DNA of 64,000 nucleotides from contig NC_026659.2 in assembly GCF_000004075.3 (NCBI RefSeq), positions 26,120,272-26,184,271 of the forward strand. The letters are read 5' to 3'. The stretch is from Cucumis sativus. Its lineage: Eukaryota; Streptophyta; Magnoliopsida; Cucurbitales; Cucurbitaceae. Below the pieces are notes generated by a model. The model made no database searches and was not told where the DNA came from. It worked only from the letters and a program-made list of their open reading frames with translations. Position numbers and translations under genes: made by a program. Positions within the stretch are counted from its first letter, which is position 1; every line of letters starts with the position of its first letter. This document shows positions 48,424-61,368 of this stretch, piece by piece.

Positions 48424-51400
48424 TGTGTGTGTGTGAAGGTATTATTTTTGAAATGTGTTTGTTTGAATAATTTTCAAATATTACTATACTTTAAGAGGGG
48501 ATATTGTGGAATATGAATTATTATTCTCAGCCGTAAGATGAGTTGTTGAGGTTTAGTATTTTGTTTTATATTAAAGTCCTTTTGCATAAGTAATTCCTTC
48601 CTTTTGCCAATTACACAAGACACCAAAACTACAAGAAATTATAGCATTTGTGTCATTTAATTATAAGAATAAAAATTTAAAAACCCAGAAATATGAGATT
48701 TTAATAGCTTTTGTTTGAAGCAAAAAAAACGCTATTTAAAGTTTAGTGAAGAAAATCATTGCAATTTTGACCATATTGATTCAAACTTTGGCCAACTATC
48801 CCATCAATTCTAACAACAACAAAAAAAAGCTATAGATCTTCCTAAATTTGTTGTTGAATAAAATAAAGTTCTGCATAAAGATAATTTTAAGCAAGTACAT
48901 GATTATTGAAAAAGGAAAATTTGTCAAATATCATTATTTTCTTAAACTTGGATTAATTTCATCTCATGCCTACAATGTATGTTTGATAGTTTATTGAATA
49001 TACTAAAAAAAAAAAACTTTAATGAATTTTAAAATTTAAAGTAAATTTACGAGTTTAGAGATTAATTTCTTTTAGAAAAAGTTTTAGAGATATATTATTG
49101 AGCTCCACCTTAAAACCAAAAAATAGTTTCTCTTGTATTATTTTATTACTTACTTTTTGAATTAATGTTTGTAAAAGGTGTTTTGTAGTTTAATTTCAAC
49201 CAAATCATATATTCTCTTCTCTTCCATCTAATATATCCTTTACTTTTCTCTCACTCTTTGTGTGTTCTGTCAAACTGATATTTCCTCTATTCTTTCTTTT
49301 TTCTGTCCAAAATGTGTTGTAATAATGGAAGTTTCCCATAATAATTAGTTTATTTTATTTTAACATTTGGTCATTGAAAGGGCTTCCTATTCTCAATGAG
49401 ATCAGTTTCAACCTTATTATTATTCCTCCAGCCTTCTTTGGTTTTAGGAGCTGTGATTTAAGGGTAAGGATTTGCTTGATTCCATTCTCTCTCTATCATC
49501 ATAAGGATTTGCTAAAATCTTTCTGTTTTAATCATTTTCATGTTCTTTGTCATTCAACTTCTCTACTTCTTTTTGCAGATTATTATGGTTTGTTTAATTT
49601 CTAATCTAAAATCAAGTAGGGTTGCAAATGGGGGAGATAAACAACAATGGTCACAATTTTAGTTTTGGATCCTAATTTTTGTTCATCTAAATAATTAAAC
49701 CTTTACTTCCAAATCTTTATAAAAGTTTTTTTTTTTCTTTTTGTTTTTATGGTAATAATGTTACTTTGAAAGGAATATAATATGGTTGTTTTTAAAATAT
49801 ATATATTTTTCCTTTTTCTTTATTATTATAAATTTATAATTGGTGGTGTGTGTTAAACATTTTTATTTTTGATTCTTTTCGGATGTGATTGGAGGAAGTA
49901 TAGAACTTCACCCAAATATTTTACTCAAAGTTTTAAACTAAATAAAAGTGGTCTTTCAAGTCAATTTGTTAGAAAGTGATCTTTAATTCTATTTTGGCCG
50001 TGATTTAAATCTCTCACATCAAAATCTAAACATTAACGATTAACGATGAAGAGTTAGTTTGTATTGTATTAAGAAAAGAATGTTTTTAAAAAAGCTTATC
50101 TTTCTACCATTAGTTTAAAATGCATTTAAAAATGTATTGTCGGTGACTTCCAAACTATTTAGTTTTTTTTCTTTTCAAGATAACTTATTTTCTAAATTAA
50201 ACACTTAAAAATGTAATCCAAATACACCATAAATTTATAACTTAACAATATATTTTGATATCATAATTTCTAACTTAGAATGTAGTTTAGTTGTAAAAAA
50301 AAATTGAGTTTAAGGTTTAGGGTTTTAGAATGATTGTGACACTGTCATAAATAGTAAATATGAGAAAAGTAATATTTTGTAATTTTTAAGAAATATGAGT
50401 ATTTAAATGATAGATAAAACTTTATTATAGATTTTTTATAGAAAAAATTAAACAAAGGTATCATTATAATTATAATTACGTGTTGCCATCCAATGTGGTA
50501 TTTCTTAGGGATAATTTGGGACAAAAGTGTATAATTGACGAGAAATGATAAAGTAAAAAAAAAAAAACATGATACGTGCCAAAAGTAACTATGCTAGGAA
50601 AAGGGGACTAGCTTAGACCAAGCTCAAATCATAACCCAACATGAGACTCGCCCTAGCCAAATACAAAATTGAGCTCATAATTCTCTGGCTCAATTTGTTA
50701 TACTAACATAAACAACTTGAAAACCAAGGAGAACACTCTACGTCAGTTTTTTCTACAAATACATCATTCTGATTATATACGAGGTAACATGAGTTTGACT
50801 CTCAAACTCTTTCTAACTTCCATCTTTTTGGTACAACTTGAAGATCATGTACGTTTATCCTTATCTAAAATTGAACATGATAATCATAGGAGTTGTCACC
50901 AAAAGTGGTTGCTAGAGTTGGACACACAATGGTATTTACTAGATTGAGTTGTTAGGTGATAGTTGCAAGGTATGTAAACTCGTTTAAAATATTAAATGAG
51001 TTTGATAAAGAATACATACTATATTTTATGTTTTCATGTGTTGAACAAATATGTTTTTGCTAATAACTTAGTTATATTTTAAAAAGTGATTTTGTATGTT
51101 GATTTTGGAAATTGAGGAGGAAGTAGGAAGTTTGTAACTTCCACAACTAAACCTAACTCACGTTCGTCAGCCCAACATTGGTGACCTGAGTATGTAGTTT
51201 GATTATCATTATTGCATCACATCTTCTTCTTCTTTGTCTCTTAATCTTATCCAAATTAAGCCAAACCAAAAACCTCGATAAATCCTTCCTCTTGTTGCTT
51301 ATGCCGTTTCTTCCCACTTTCCTCTCTAACAAATTCCCAGTGACCCTCATCATACTCTTCCTACCCTAAAATCAGCAATGCCCTTTCCAGTTCATCACAA

Positions 51401-51610
51401 TTTGCAAAGATTCAACATCTCCGCTCCAACCCCTTCGATTGACATTGGACGAATCTCCTCTAAACCCTCTTCTATTATCATCCCCTGAATCAGTTTCCAA
51501 TGCCATAATCCCACTCCCCCCAAATGTCTCAGCTAAATCCCTCTGGTGCTGAAGACGATTTTTCTTGAACAATTCGACCCCCACTCGTATTCTTTAGCTT
51601 CCGGTAACCG
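48424..51610. other. Intergenic region
   Basis: AT-rich. 49200-49600 is a CT-rich stretch whose plus-strand frame (49374-49604) is not a recognisable protein. 50580-50985 is a probable LTR fragment. 51150-51600 is GC-richer and precedes the export-family gene. Its minus frame (51372-51584) contains GVELFKKNRLQHQRDLAETF but matches no family I know, and it may be an eroded repeat or simply the promoter. Confidence 0.35.
50580..50985. repeat. Probable LTR fragment
   Basis: Shares an exact 18-base string (50751-50768) with 10611-10628 and has the GC-richer texture of LTRs, without coding potential. A short ATG frame at 50717-50947 is likely chance. No boundaries could be set. Confidence 0.35.
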
Positions 51611-53415
51611 ATGACTACTTCTTTGCCATTAACTTCACCGTTGTTCTCTGCATTTTCGCCGAGAAAGACCCTTTTTTCGCTCAAGCTTAATCGGCCCTCC
51701 ATCACTCGGAGTACACAGTCTCTCCACTTCTCGAGTCCATTTGTAAATGTTCCTCATTTCAACTGTTTTGATCCTGTTTCCAGGACTTCTCGGATCATTC
51801 GTACTGTCCCTCGAAGTTCTTCAAATGGGTTTCTCGAAGATGACGAGATTATCCCTTCATTTGAGGAGAAGCCGGTTAAAGTTCTGTTGTTGGTTCTGTT
51901 TTGGGCATCTTTATCCCTTGCTTGGTTTGCTGCTTCTGGGGATGCTAAAGCTGCTGTTGATTCTATCAGAGCTTCGAATTTTGGGCTAAAGATCGCCAGC
52001 GCATTGCAAAACTCAGGCTGGCCTGCTGAGGCTGTAGTGTTTGCCCTTGCTACGCTTCCTGTAATTGAGCTCCGTGGGGCCATTCCTGTTGGTTACTGGA
52101 TGCAGCTTAAGCCTGTTGCTCTAACCGTTCTATCAGTACTTGGGTGAGTTCTCACGTTTTAATTTCTGAAAACTCCATTTTTTATTCTACGTGTTCTCCC
52201 AATCTGTTACTTATCTCTAGAAATTAACAAATCGTCAGTGCTATGATCAACTAGTTCCTCTTCAATCTGCCCTTTGGAGAGAAAGGCCGTTTGCTTTGGC
52301 TTGCTGGTGTGTCCACAGTATTATGGGTTTTGTGAGTGAGTGCAACTGAAGGGTGTTTAGAGGTGTGGAAGGAAACTAGGGAGTTATTGTCCCTTTTGGC
52401 TTCCATTTCAAAACCTTTTTGTAATTATTCCGTAGGAATATATTCGTATAATTGACGTCTCTTCTTGCAAAGGGAGTCCCTCTTGTTTTTGTGTGTCCGT
52501 GTATTCCTTTATTTTTTTTCAATGAAAAAAAGATATTATATTTCTCCTCAACTGCCGCTGGCTTTTGTGTTTGTGTACTTTTCATTCACATACACATCGA
52601 TGTAAAGACAAGGTGAAAATTTCAGTTCAAATAAACTAGATATGGAGTAGATTGCTACAAGCTCATGCTTTATTGGTGTTACAAATGTAAGTGGATCTTT
52701 ATGTTTATTGAGGAATAGATGGTATGTTCCGTCAAACAAGATGTGGAGATTTCAAACCTCAACGTGTTTTCATGGAGACACAATCTTCCTATGAATCATT
52801 GAGGGCCTAAATCTTGAAGAATTAGCCAAGTCCTTTAAACATTGATGAATGTTTGAAGTGAACTTTGAAATGGTTCATAAGTTTTTTGGAGAAGTGAGTG
52901 ATGCATTTTTTTTCCATTTTCTATGTTAACTTAAATAACCAACACCTCTTCTGCACAAGTGATTTTTAAAGTCTGATTAGATGAAATAAATGAACTGCAG
53001 GAACATGGTTCCTGTACCCTTTATCATACTCTATTTGAAGAAATTTGCAACTTTTCTAGCGGGAAGGAATGCATCTGCCTCTCAATTCCTCGATATGTTA
53101 TTCAAGAGGGCCAAAGAGAAAGCTGCACCTGTTGAAGAGTTTCAGTGGCTTGGTCTAATGCTATTTGTGGCCGTGCCTTTCCCCGGAACAGGAGCTTGGA
53201 CTGGTGCCATAATAGCTTCCATCTTAGACATGCCATTCTGGTCAGGTGTCTCTGCAAATTTCTTTGGTGTTGTAGTGGCAGGGCTTCTAGTCAACTTGTT
53301 GGTGAATCTTGGTCTGAAGGAGGCCATTGTCACTGGAGTGATTCTTTTCATTATATCAACATTCATGTGGAGCATTCTTCGAATGATAAAGAAAAGCTTT
53401 GAGAAAATGAACTAA
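51611..53415 (+). CDS. Plastid small multidrug-export family membrane protein (2 exons, 315 aa)
   Basis: Exons 51611-52143 and 53001-53415, joined in phase 2, 315 residues. The first 70 or so residues are serine/threonine/arginine-rich with few acids (MTTSLPLTSPLFSAFSPRKT), typical of a chloroplast transit peptide. The rest matches the small multidrug-export family (Pfam Sm_multidrug_ex). A hydrophobic helix (VLLLVLFWASLSLAWFAASG) comes first. The first re-entrant-like motif is LPVIELRGAIPVGYW, and the second is VAVPFPGTGAWTGAIIAS, followed by further helices (FFGVVVAGLLVNLLVNLG; GVILFIISTFMWSIL). The family name comes from bacterial annotation; transport of drugs has not been shown for plant members, and the substrate is unknown. 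The 857-base intron falls inside the conserved domain. It is not in the remembered Arabidopsis order. Confidence 0.88.
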
Positions 53416-56400
53416 TCCAAAAGGTTGTATTTCTATGTCTACTGACAATGAACCACTTTGGTCTGATCTTAGTCTGATATATCTTGACTTAGATTTGTTA
53501 CTTGTTAGTTTAAGTTGTAAGTTTGGAACTCTGATCAATTGATTCCTTACTCTTTTCTTGGTGGCATAGATTTTTTTTTCTCATATCATATTAAGAATAG
53601 AGTAATTGACAGTGTGGAGATACTTAACAGTAGATAGAAAGCTTGTCTTGCGAACACTGTTCAGAAGAGAACATCCACAAACAACTTTCATTTGCCATAC
53701 TAAGCCGAGAAATGTTGTGTAAATTCCGGTATTCCGATTGCTCTTTGCACGTGTAGAATTGTGAATCTTGTTCTTTAGATGTCAGCAGGAGCAAATATAG
53801 TTGTGCTTCGAACGTTGAAAATTCGTGCTCGAATGTTGTGGTCTGGTTTGATTTACAGGCAAGCATCCTTAGTTGGGGTGCAAAAATGGCAAGAAACTGA
53901 ACCACCCAAAAACCATGGATTTGCCTTTAATTGCAATAATATATGAACCTGATGATTACTTCTTTAATGATTGACGTGGGTTCACAAATCTGAACATAAT
54001 TCAACGGTTGATATGGGATCTCGAGTTGACTCTTTGGTATCTATACTATGCGGCTCTCATCTTGTTCTTAGGTTTGTCTGCCATTTTGTTGCATGTGTTT
54101 TTTTGCTGCTGCACATCCTGAGATTGATTGTACATTTGTACTACAAATGAAAGATCCTTCATGAATCTGATTTTTTTCATGGTTTGTTCCCCAAATTAAA
54201 ATTTTTTAGTGTTGATCCTTTAAGCTCGGTATTGCTTTCTACAGAAATCCTCCTCTTAAATATCTTGTTGCGCTCTTCTAATGTTGCGTTCGTCACTCTT
54301 TGATGACAGGTTTATGGCCACCCTTTCAAGTTGGGTATTTTTCTATAGCCATTCTTCATCATTTTCAAGGGGATTTTCCATGACCAAGCCTCAAAAGTTT
54401 TTATGACAAAGACTTTAGATTTGCAGTGACATTCTTCAAATTCAAGTTCCAATTTATCTTAAAAGTTCTGAATTCCTCATCTCTTGAATTTAGCTTTATT
54501 CTTTATGACACCTAAAAACTTTCTCAAGAATTAATGCGAATCAATATAATTATGAAAATAGCTGTACCTTAGTTTAATGACAGTTCAAGTTGTTACATAT
54601 TCTATTGTCTTCCTTCAAGTTGCTATACATTATTAAATTTAATAACACTCCCAGTCATGGAACATTTCATTTAATTAAAAAAATATCTCCCAACTCATTT
54701 CATTCTTTTAAGCATCGATCTATAATTTCGAGAAGAAAGTCTCGTGCATGTTTCAAAATTGTCTAATCATTATTTGTCACATAGTAAAATCATCTTATTC
54801 TTTAAAAAATTATTTTCATTCAATTTTGTATGTATCTTATTCTTTAAAAAATTATTTTCATTCAATTTTGTATGTATGTAATATGTCCAAGGTGCATAGA
54901 GATATGTGCATCTTTTCATAAATTAAAAACAAAACCGACACACTCATTATCAACTGATTGCGATGGACAAAACCGCCAAAACACATGTGCGAAATTCTAA
55001 TGCCTCCATTCCAACAGTTCAAAGATATTGAAATCCCATTCTTGCCAGGTGTCACCAATAATCACTCGCACGTGCACAATTTCTTAATCAAATGATAACT
55101 CAATTTCTTTAAACACATAAAATTGAGAAACTTTCAGTTCATTTGTTACTGTTTCTTTAGCAGAAAAAAAAAACCACCAATCATTTTCTCTCATAAAGAA
55201 ACACCCAATTGACTGGCTCAAAAAATTGATACGTCATTGAAATTACTTCTACAGAACGATTTTTAATGTAAGAGAAGGACGTGACAGAATATAAACCATA
55301 AGAGTTTGAGCTAACATAGTCCACAAAAAGAAGAGATTTTGATTTTTTTTTAACCTTTTTTGTTTTGCTTTCATGGATGGTGATGGTTCATTCAATCAGA
55401 TTAAGGGACTGTTATTGGAGGTTCATTGCTGAGACAAAAAGGTTAATATCAAACTCAAAACTTATATCAATAATGGAAGGTGGGAGGTGTCAATGTCCAT
55501 GAAACAAGAACAAGCAATGGAGGGATGTGGCCCAAAAGTCATTTTGGCTTGTTCAAAAGCTTTTGACATCTGGGGCCATTCACAATTTGGACTTTCTACC
55601 TGCAAATTTTGACATTTTTACACTATCAACGTGATGCATTAAGCTTATTAATTAGTGTTAACGTTTGCGTAAGGTCTTGATTGTATGATTGCCTTTTGAA
55701 ATTTGTGGATTTTTCTACCTCATTTGACAAATGGCTTCAACCTGAGATGGTGCTCAGAAACAAACAATTATAGGATTTGTTAAGAACAGTAAAGCTATAG
55801 AGAGAGCCATTTATAACTGGAGAGAATAATTTAAATTATAGAGTTATAGATCTCTTTTAAGATAGATTTTATATAACACTCTTCTAAACTTCAGGTTAAA
55901 AACTTAAAGTAACGTAATACAACAAATACAAAAACAAATTCAAGTCATTCTAAACATTTCAACGAGATCTTATTTATGTTATTTATGATTTTGGTTCTAT
56001 TGTTCAAAGAAGTACACTTTGTCCAACCTTTGAGTTTGTTGGAGATTTTTATTCGTTATATGATGTTTTCTATCTAATAAAAGAACCACTATATTTCTGG
56101 CGGTGGACGTAAATTTCTATATCAATTCCTTATTGTTTACATTTTTTTGTTTTTCTTTGATTGTCGAACTAATTTGTAACTTTTTGTATCGAAAATATAA
56201 CTGTTCATATATTTCATTCTAATCAGAAAGTTGAGTTCTTTTTACTGTTTATCAACCTTGGGTTTTGCCAAAGTATTCACTTTTTTTCCCTTTTCATCTT
56301 ATGACATGCTTTGTGTAAATGTTACTTTTTTCTTCTGTTTACTTTCAGAACATTTTCTTTGTTATTTCTTTGTCGAAATGGATCTTTTTGCTGGTTTTGA

Positions 56401-56534
56401 AGTAGACATAATTTAGATAATTACTCAAAATGACAGTAAATGAAGAAGTCATACTCATGATCACTTCCACTCTTTTATTTCTAATCTTCAGTAGATTCGA
56501 ACATTTTACTGAGAATTATTATACTCGATATCTA
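53416..56534. other. Intergenic region
   Basis: No gene recognised. 53416-53600 is the 3' flank of the export-family gene. 54793-54876 is a perfect tandem duplication. The rest is AT-rich; short frames at 54858-55058 (minus) and 56231-56416 (plus) have no family resemblance. Confidence 0.4.
54793..54876. repeat. Perfect 42-base tandem duplication
   Basis: A 42-base unit starting tcttattctttaaaaaatta occurs twice head to tail (54793 and 54835) without mismatch, so it is recent or an assembly artefact. Confidence 0.95.
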
Positions 56535-57756
56535 CTAAGACCAAAAGCAGAAAGATTGATTTTCAACTGCACTACTAAGAATGTTAAAGGAATTCATGAG
56601 CTCATTGGCAGAAAGTTCATCTTCTAGTTTCCCTAAGCAACCTAACTCATCTTCTTCATCTTGCAAGAAATTGGCTGACTTTGATTGGTTATCCCTTGTG
56701 GGGCTTTCAGAATAAAAACCATCACTTTTGCTTGAACTCAGGCTACCTTCTTCATGTCTCGATGAACCCATTTGAACTTTATACAAAATTTCACCCATTG
56801 TCTTTGCGTTTGCTTTTTCAAGTTTTGTGACTGATGAATCCATGGCTTCAACTCCGACTGGTTCAAAATGATTCTTCATCTTCTCAACAGCAGCCCATGT
56901 TGTTCTTAGTTGATCAACCTGGTAGAAAACCAGATTACACTTTGGATAAAAGTGGTTGTGAAATAGAACACATTTTCTCTAAGTTGATACGCTTAGTAGA
57001 AATCGTTTGAAAGACTTTGATAAAAGTGTAAGTTGATCCAACTAGTAGAAAATGAAACATTTTCTCTAACTTGATAACTATTAATAAAAGTTGTTTTCGA
57101 GTGAAAAACATCTTAAAGTATTCGATGTACACACTCTTGATATATCTTTAATCCTTTAAAATCAATGTTGATGGTATGAAAATCACGTTTAAAAGTACAA
57201 AATTAAACTCCAAATTGATTTTGAAATATTGAAGTCATATTTAGGAAGATGAGTGAGCATTAAAAAGTGAACAAAAAGTGGACAATAAATAAGAATGGGA
57301 CTGAAACAAAACGACAATGAAGATAATATCTAAACAGATCTGAAGTTTTAAATGCCATAAACAGAGAGTCCATACCTCTGCTTTGAGTTCATGATTCATA
57401 TTAAGAAGACTGTCAAAATCACTCTTAAGCTTATCATATTCAGCACTCAAACATTCATAATCACTCTCAATTCTTTTCATCTTTGATCGAGCCCTTCGAT
57501 TCTGAAACCAAACCGCAACTTGACGAGGCCTCAACCCAATCTCCTCAGCAATTTGAACTTTCCTCTCATGTTCAAGCTTATTCTCATCATTAAAATTCTT
57601 CTCAAGCAACCGAACTTGATCAACTGAGAGCCTTCTTTTCTTCCCACCAAGAGTCGTTCCTTCTCCTTTCATGGAAGAGCAAGAATCAGAGACCCAGAAA
57701 CAGGGGAGAGAAGAAGCTTCAGGTTTTGATAGAAAATGGGTTGTTTCAGAATCCAT
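56535..57756 (-). CDS. HD-Zip class I transcription factor (2 exons, 254 aa)
   Basis: Exons on the minus strand: 57376-57756 and 56535-56918, phase 0, 254 residues. Residues about 36-96 form the homeodomain: [19 protein letters not shown] at its start, and the recognition helix [18 protein letters not shown] with the invariant W, F, N and R. A leucine zipper follows directly ([20 protein letters not shown] then [18 protein letters not shown]), and its last heptads are contributed by exon 2; the intron within the zipper is a class I feature. Absence of START and of the CPSCE motif excludes classes II-IV. The C-terminal region is acidic and ends in aromatic residues (SFCFWS), as in class I activators. 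HD-Zip I factors bind CAATNATTG as dimers in stress and development. Gene order suggests an ATHB54 (At1g27045) counterpart, and sequence alone cannot confirm this. Confidence 0.93.
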
Positions 57757-57931
57757 AATTGAGAAATGGGTTCATGTGGGATTCTCAAACGAGGGTGAAA
57801 AATCCAAGCCTTTTAGCTGTTTTTTTTTTCGGTTGAACAAGTGAGAAAAATGTAGAATTGTGTGTGGAGTGGTGTGGTAATGTTGAAAGTTTCAGAGGTG
57901 GAGAGAGATGGGATTCATGAAGTAATGCAAA

Positions 57932-57941
57932 TTATATATAA
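57932..57941 (-). promoter_or_regulatory. Possible TATA box of the HD-Zip gene
   Basis: TATATATAAT on the minus strand, about 176 bases before the ATG, between GA-rich stretches. The position fits, but other TA-rich strings are near. Confidence 0.4.
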
Positions 57942-60900
57942 ATTGATGCAAAAACGTAAAGGACAAAGATGGAGAAAAAAGTTGAAGTTGAAGAAGAAGT
58001 TTGGTGAATTGGGTTTGCTTATAGACATAGACAGGAAGAGAGAAGATGAGAGAGAGATTTGAATTTTTGCTGTCTAAAAGAAAACAATGCCCCTCGTGTT
58101 CAAATTACACCAAAAAAAAAATGCAAAGTTCAAACTATATTTAATATCAAATCCAACTTTTATAAACGTTTTAAAACTATCACTCAACTATTTTAACTCA
58201 TTATCACATTGTTTCAAGTCTCAATTTATGTTCTCAAACGTTCGTTTTAAAATATTTACAAATATTTTTAAAATAATATTGCAACTTCTTGAAGTCAGGT
58301 GTAATGAATTAGTACAACAAATATGTGAGATTTAGAAAAAGTTGAATATGTTAACTACCTTTTTATACACCAATTTTAAACCATATACCATCTCAAAATA
58401 AACTTTGGGATTAAACATAAAAATTAAATAAAGATTAAAGAGAAGTTGAAGGATCAAACATTTTCATATACCATAATCTTGACCTTTATCACTTTCTTCT
58501 AAAACATTATTTATATTTTCTATCTCAACATTATTTATATAATATCAAAATCAACAGATTTTTTGGTTGTATATATAAATAAAAAGTCCATCTAAAGGAA
58601 ATATGAATTTGTAATTTTGTAATTTATTGTAGTTAGAGTAGTTTGGGGTATTTGTACCATCCCTACATTACAATCACATGATTTGGATATCTTATCATGA
58701 ATGGTGTCATTGGTCCCTCACATTGAAATTAAGTGACATTTCATTAATTAATATATGAACTGTTAAACTATGGGCCCAAACTCTATCTTTTACTTCCTCC
58801 CAATACTACACTCAATTCCATTACTCAATCCCTAAGAACTTGATAAATGGAGCCAAATTAAGATCACAAGGGCCATCTTATTTTTCATTTGAAAAGAAAG
58901 ATATATGTTTTTTCAATGTCTTTATAGAAAAGTGACCATACCTTTACGAGAGTCTAGAAATTTGTTGCAACATTTTCTTTACAACGTTGAAGTGATAAAA
59001 TAAAATTGTGATTGGTGGTGGATAAAAAAATTTGTTGACAGAAACTTTATAGTTTAATAATGTATGTATAAAGAGCATGAAGTTAAGAGAGGTTACTCGT
59101 CTAGATCTATACCAAATCCGTCAGTGAATGTGACTTTTGGGTTATACATGCAATTCCATTTCATTGCCATTTTGATTTTAAATCACTAAAGAGTCGTGGA
59201 ATATTGGCTACAAACTTTATGTAAACATCAAAAGGAAAAGATAAAAAAGAAAAAGCAAAACAACTACTTTTCATATTACTTTTGCTTTTCTACTTGACCC
59301 ATTTTGAGTGCAAAACAACTATCACTTAAAATGTATAAACTTGCTTCTTCTTTTCAAGACTTGCCTTTTTCTTTTTTCTTTCAACTTTTTGTTTATGGAG
59401 TTGAATATGTTAGAGCTTATAAATTTGTTTGCTTAACATTCACTTTTCACTAATGTTTTCATAAATCAACTCAATTTTGGAAACTTAGGGTTCTATAAAA
59501 ACTTTATTTTTGTTTTTATAATTTGACAAAAGAAAAGTAGAAGGAAATTTGAAATAGAAAAGGGTAAGAAAGCAAGCATTGTGTAGTAGTAGAAGTAGTA
59601 GGAGAAATTTGTATTGTCAAATCGATTGAAATAACTTTGATTTTAAAATATCAAGTTGCACATTAAATGGAGGAAGGAAGCCCACATATAAATTATGAAA
59701 CGTGTCATGCTATCTTTAATTGATTTGATTTGTTTTTTTAAATGATTTGATTTGTACTCTTAATTTGATTATTTAAGAAAGAAAGAAAAAAGAAACTTAA
59801 CTATAAACCTTCCATTATAATTAATGAGTGTTATTGTAACATTATTTGTACTCTTTTTCTTGTCAATGGCATATCAGAGAAAAAGTTCAAATGAAAATCA
59901 AAAGAATATTCTATCAATCCATCAAAAGAAAGGAAGATCTCATATTGTTAGGAGTTTTGATTTGTGTTTTATTTATTCCTTTGAGTTATAGTATTGGAAA
60001 AAGTATATCAAATGTATATATAATAATTACAAGAATGGTATTTAAGTCAACTTGAGATTTTCTTTATTATTAACGTGAAAGTGTGCTTTTCTAATTAATG
60101 GTTTAAATAACCATGCCAATTTTTTTTAAAATTAAAAGAATAACAAAGAATGAAATAAGGGTTACCAAATAGAACTTAATTAAGTTAATGGATGAATTTA
60201 GTTTCAATGTAAATAATTTTTTGTATTACATATATATTTTACCATTATATTAAACAACTTTAGGTTTGAAAACTTCTAAAATGAGAAAGTTATGTTTATC
60301 AAGTTTGAATTGTATTGAGATAATGCACACATAGTTTAGTTGATTAATTAGTAAAATGGCATGAGGTCTTGAATCTCAGATTATTACATTTCTTTAAGAG
60401 AAATCTTTTCCACCATTTATAAAGTAATATTATAATATTATGAAATGGAGAACATAATAGCATATTGTTATTTTATGTTATTCTATAAAAAGAAAAACAT
60501 GTTTAGTGCTAAAGCAATTGAATAATCTAACAATGCATAGGCAACCTTCATTTAATCTTACAAACATTTCACCTTTCAAACTAAGAAACCCTAAACTACA
60601 ACAATTAAATATACTTCAACAGCTTTAATCACTAAACAAATATGCTATATATATATATATATATATATTAACCTACAATAATTTTTATTATTATAACGAT
60701 ATGCATTATGTGACAATATGTCTAAATAAGAGTTATATTTTGGGGTAAACTACATTCATAAGATTGGTGTAAAAGTAATTAAAAACTACATTTTATGAGA
60801 CAAATCATTTTAAAATGCTAATGTCAACTAAAATATCAATAAAATATGGATAAAAATATTTTGAAAAATTACAAAAATAAAGAAATCCATTTTAATTAAT

Positions 60901-61368
60901 AAATAACATTTTATGTTTTTTTAAATAAATTAGTATAGGAGTGTTTCAAAAATAGAAAAATAGGAAGAATTGTGAAAATAGTAAAATGGGTCAACTATTT
61001 ATCCTTCATAAAAAAACGATAAAATTGACGTAGATATTTGGTTAATTTTATTTTGTTTTTGACAATTTTATATATTGTATCTATAATTTATAGAAAATTT
61101 GTTATAAATGAAAAAAAGTTATTATTAAAAAATTGAGGGAAATTTTTGTTTGAAAAATGTATGTTTCTGTGAAAAAGGAAAACATTGGTCGGTGGGCACA
61201 CTTTTGACTTCCTCGCTCGCTGCCAATAACACAGAGCACTTCTCCGCCAAATTACTTCTTTCGGTTTTGTTCTTGCTTTGATCCACACATTCTAAAATGC
61301 TTAGATGATCGAATGGTTCTGATTGTTGCATTTACAATTCTATTACTATTTTGATTTGTACCTAATTA
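57942..61368. other. AT-rich intergenic region
   Basis: No gene recognised. Contains a TA microsatellite at 60643-60669. 61180-61330 is GC-richer and precedes the PPR pseudogene; it may be a copied promoter or leader, since the last 50 bases (ttctgattgttgcattt) resemble those before the intact PPR gene. Confidence 0.4.

Noticed and set aside
49374-49604. Plus-strand frame in a CT-rich region
   Set aside because: Phenylalanine/leucine-rich composition follows from CT-rich DNA; no family, and no partner exon.
51372-51584. Minus-strand frame upstream of the export-family gene
   Set aside because: No family match; composition could come from a GC-richer promoter or eroded repeat read in antisense.
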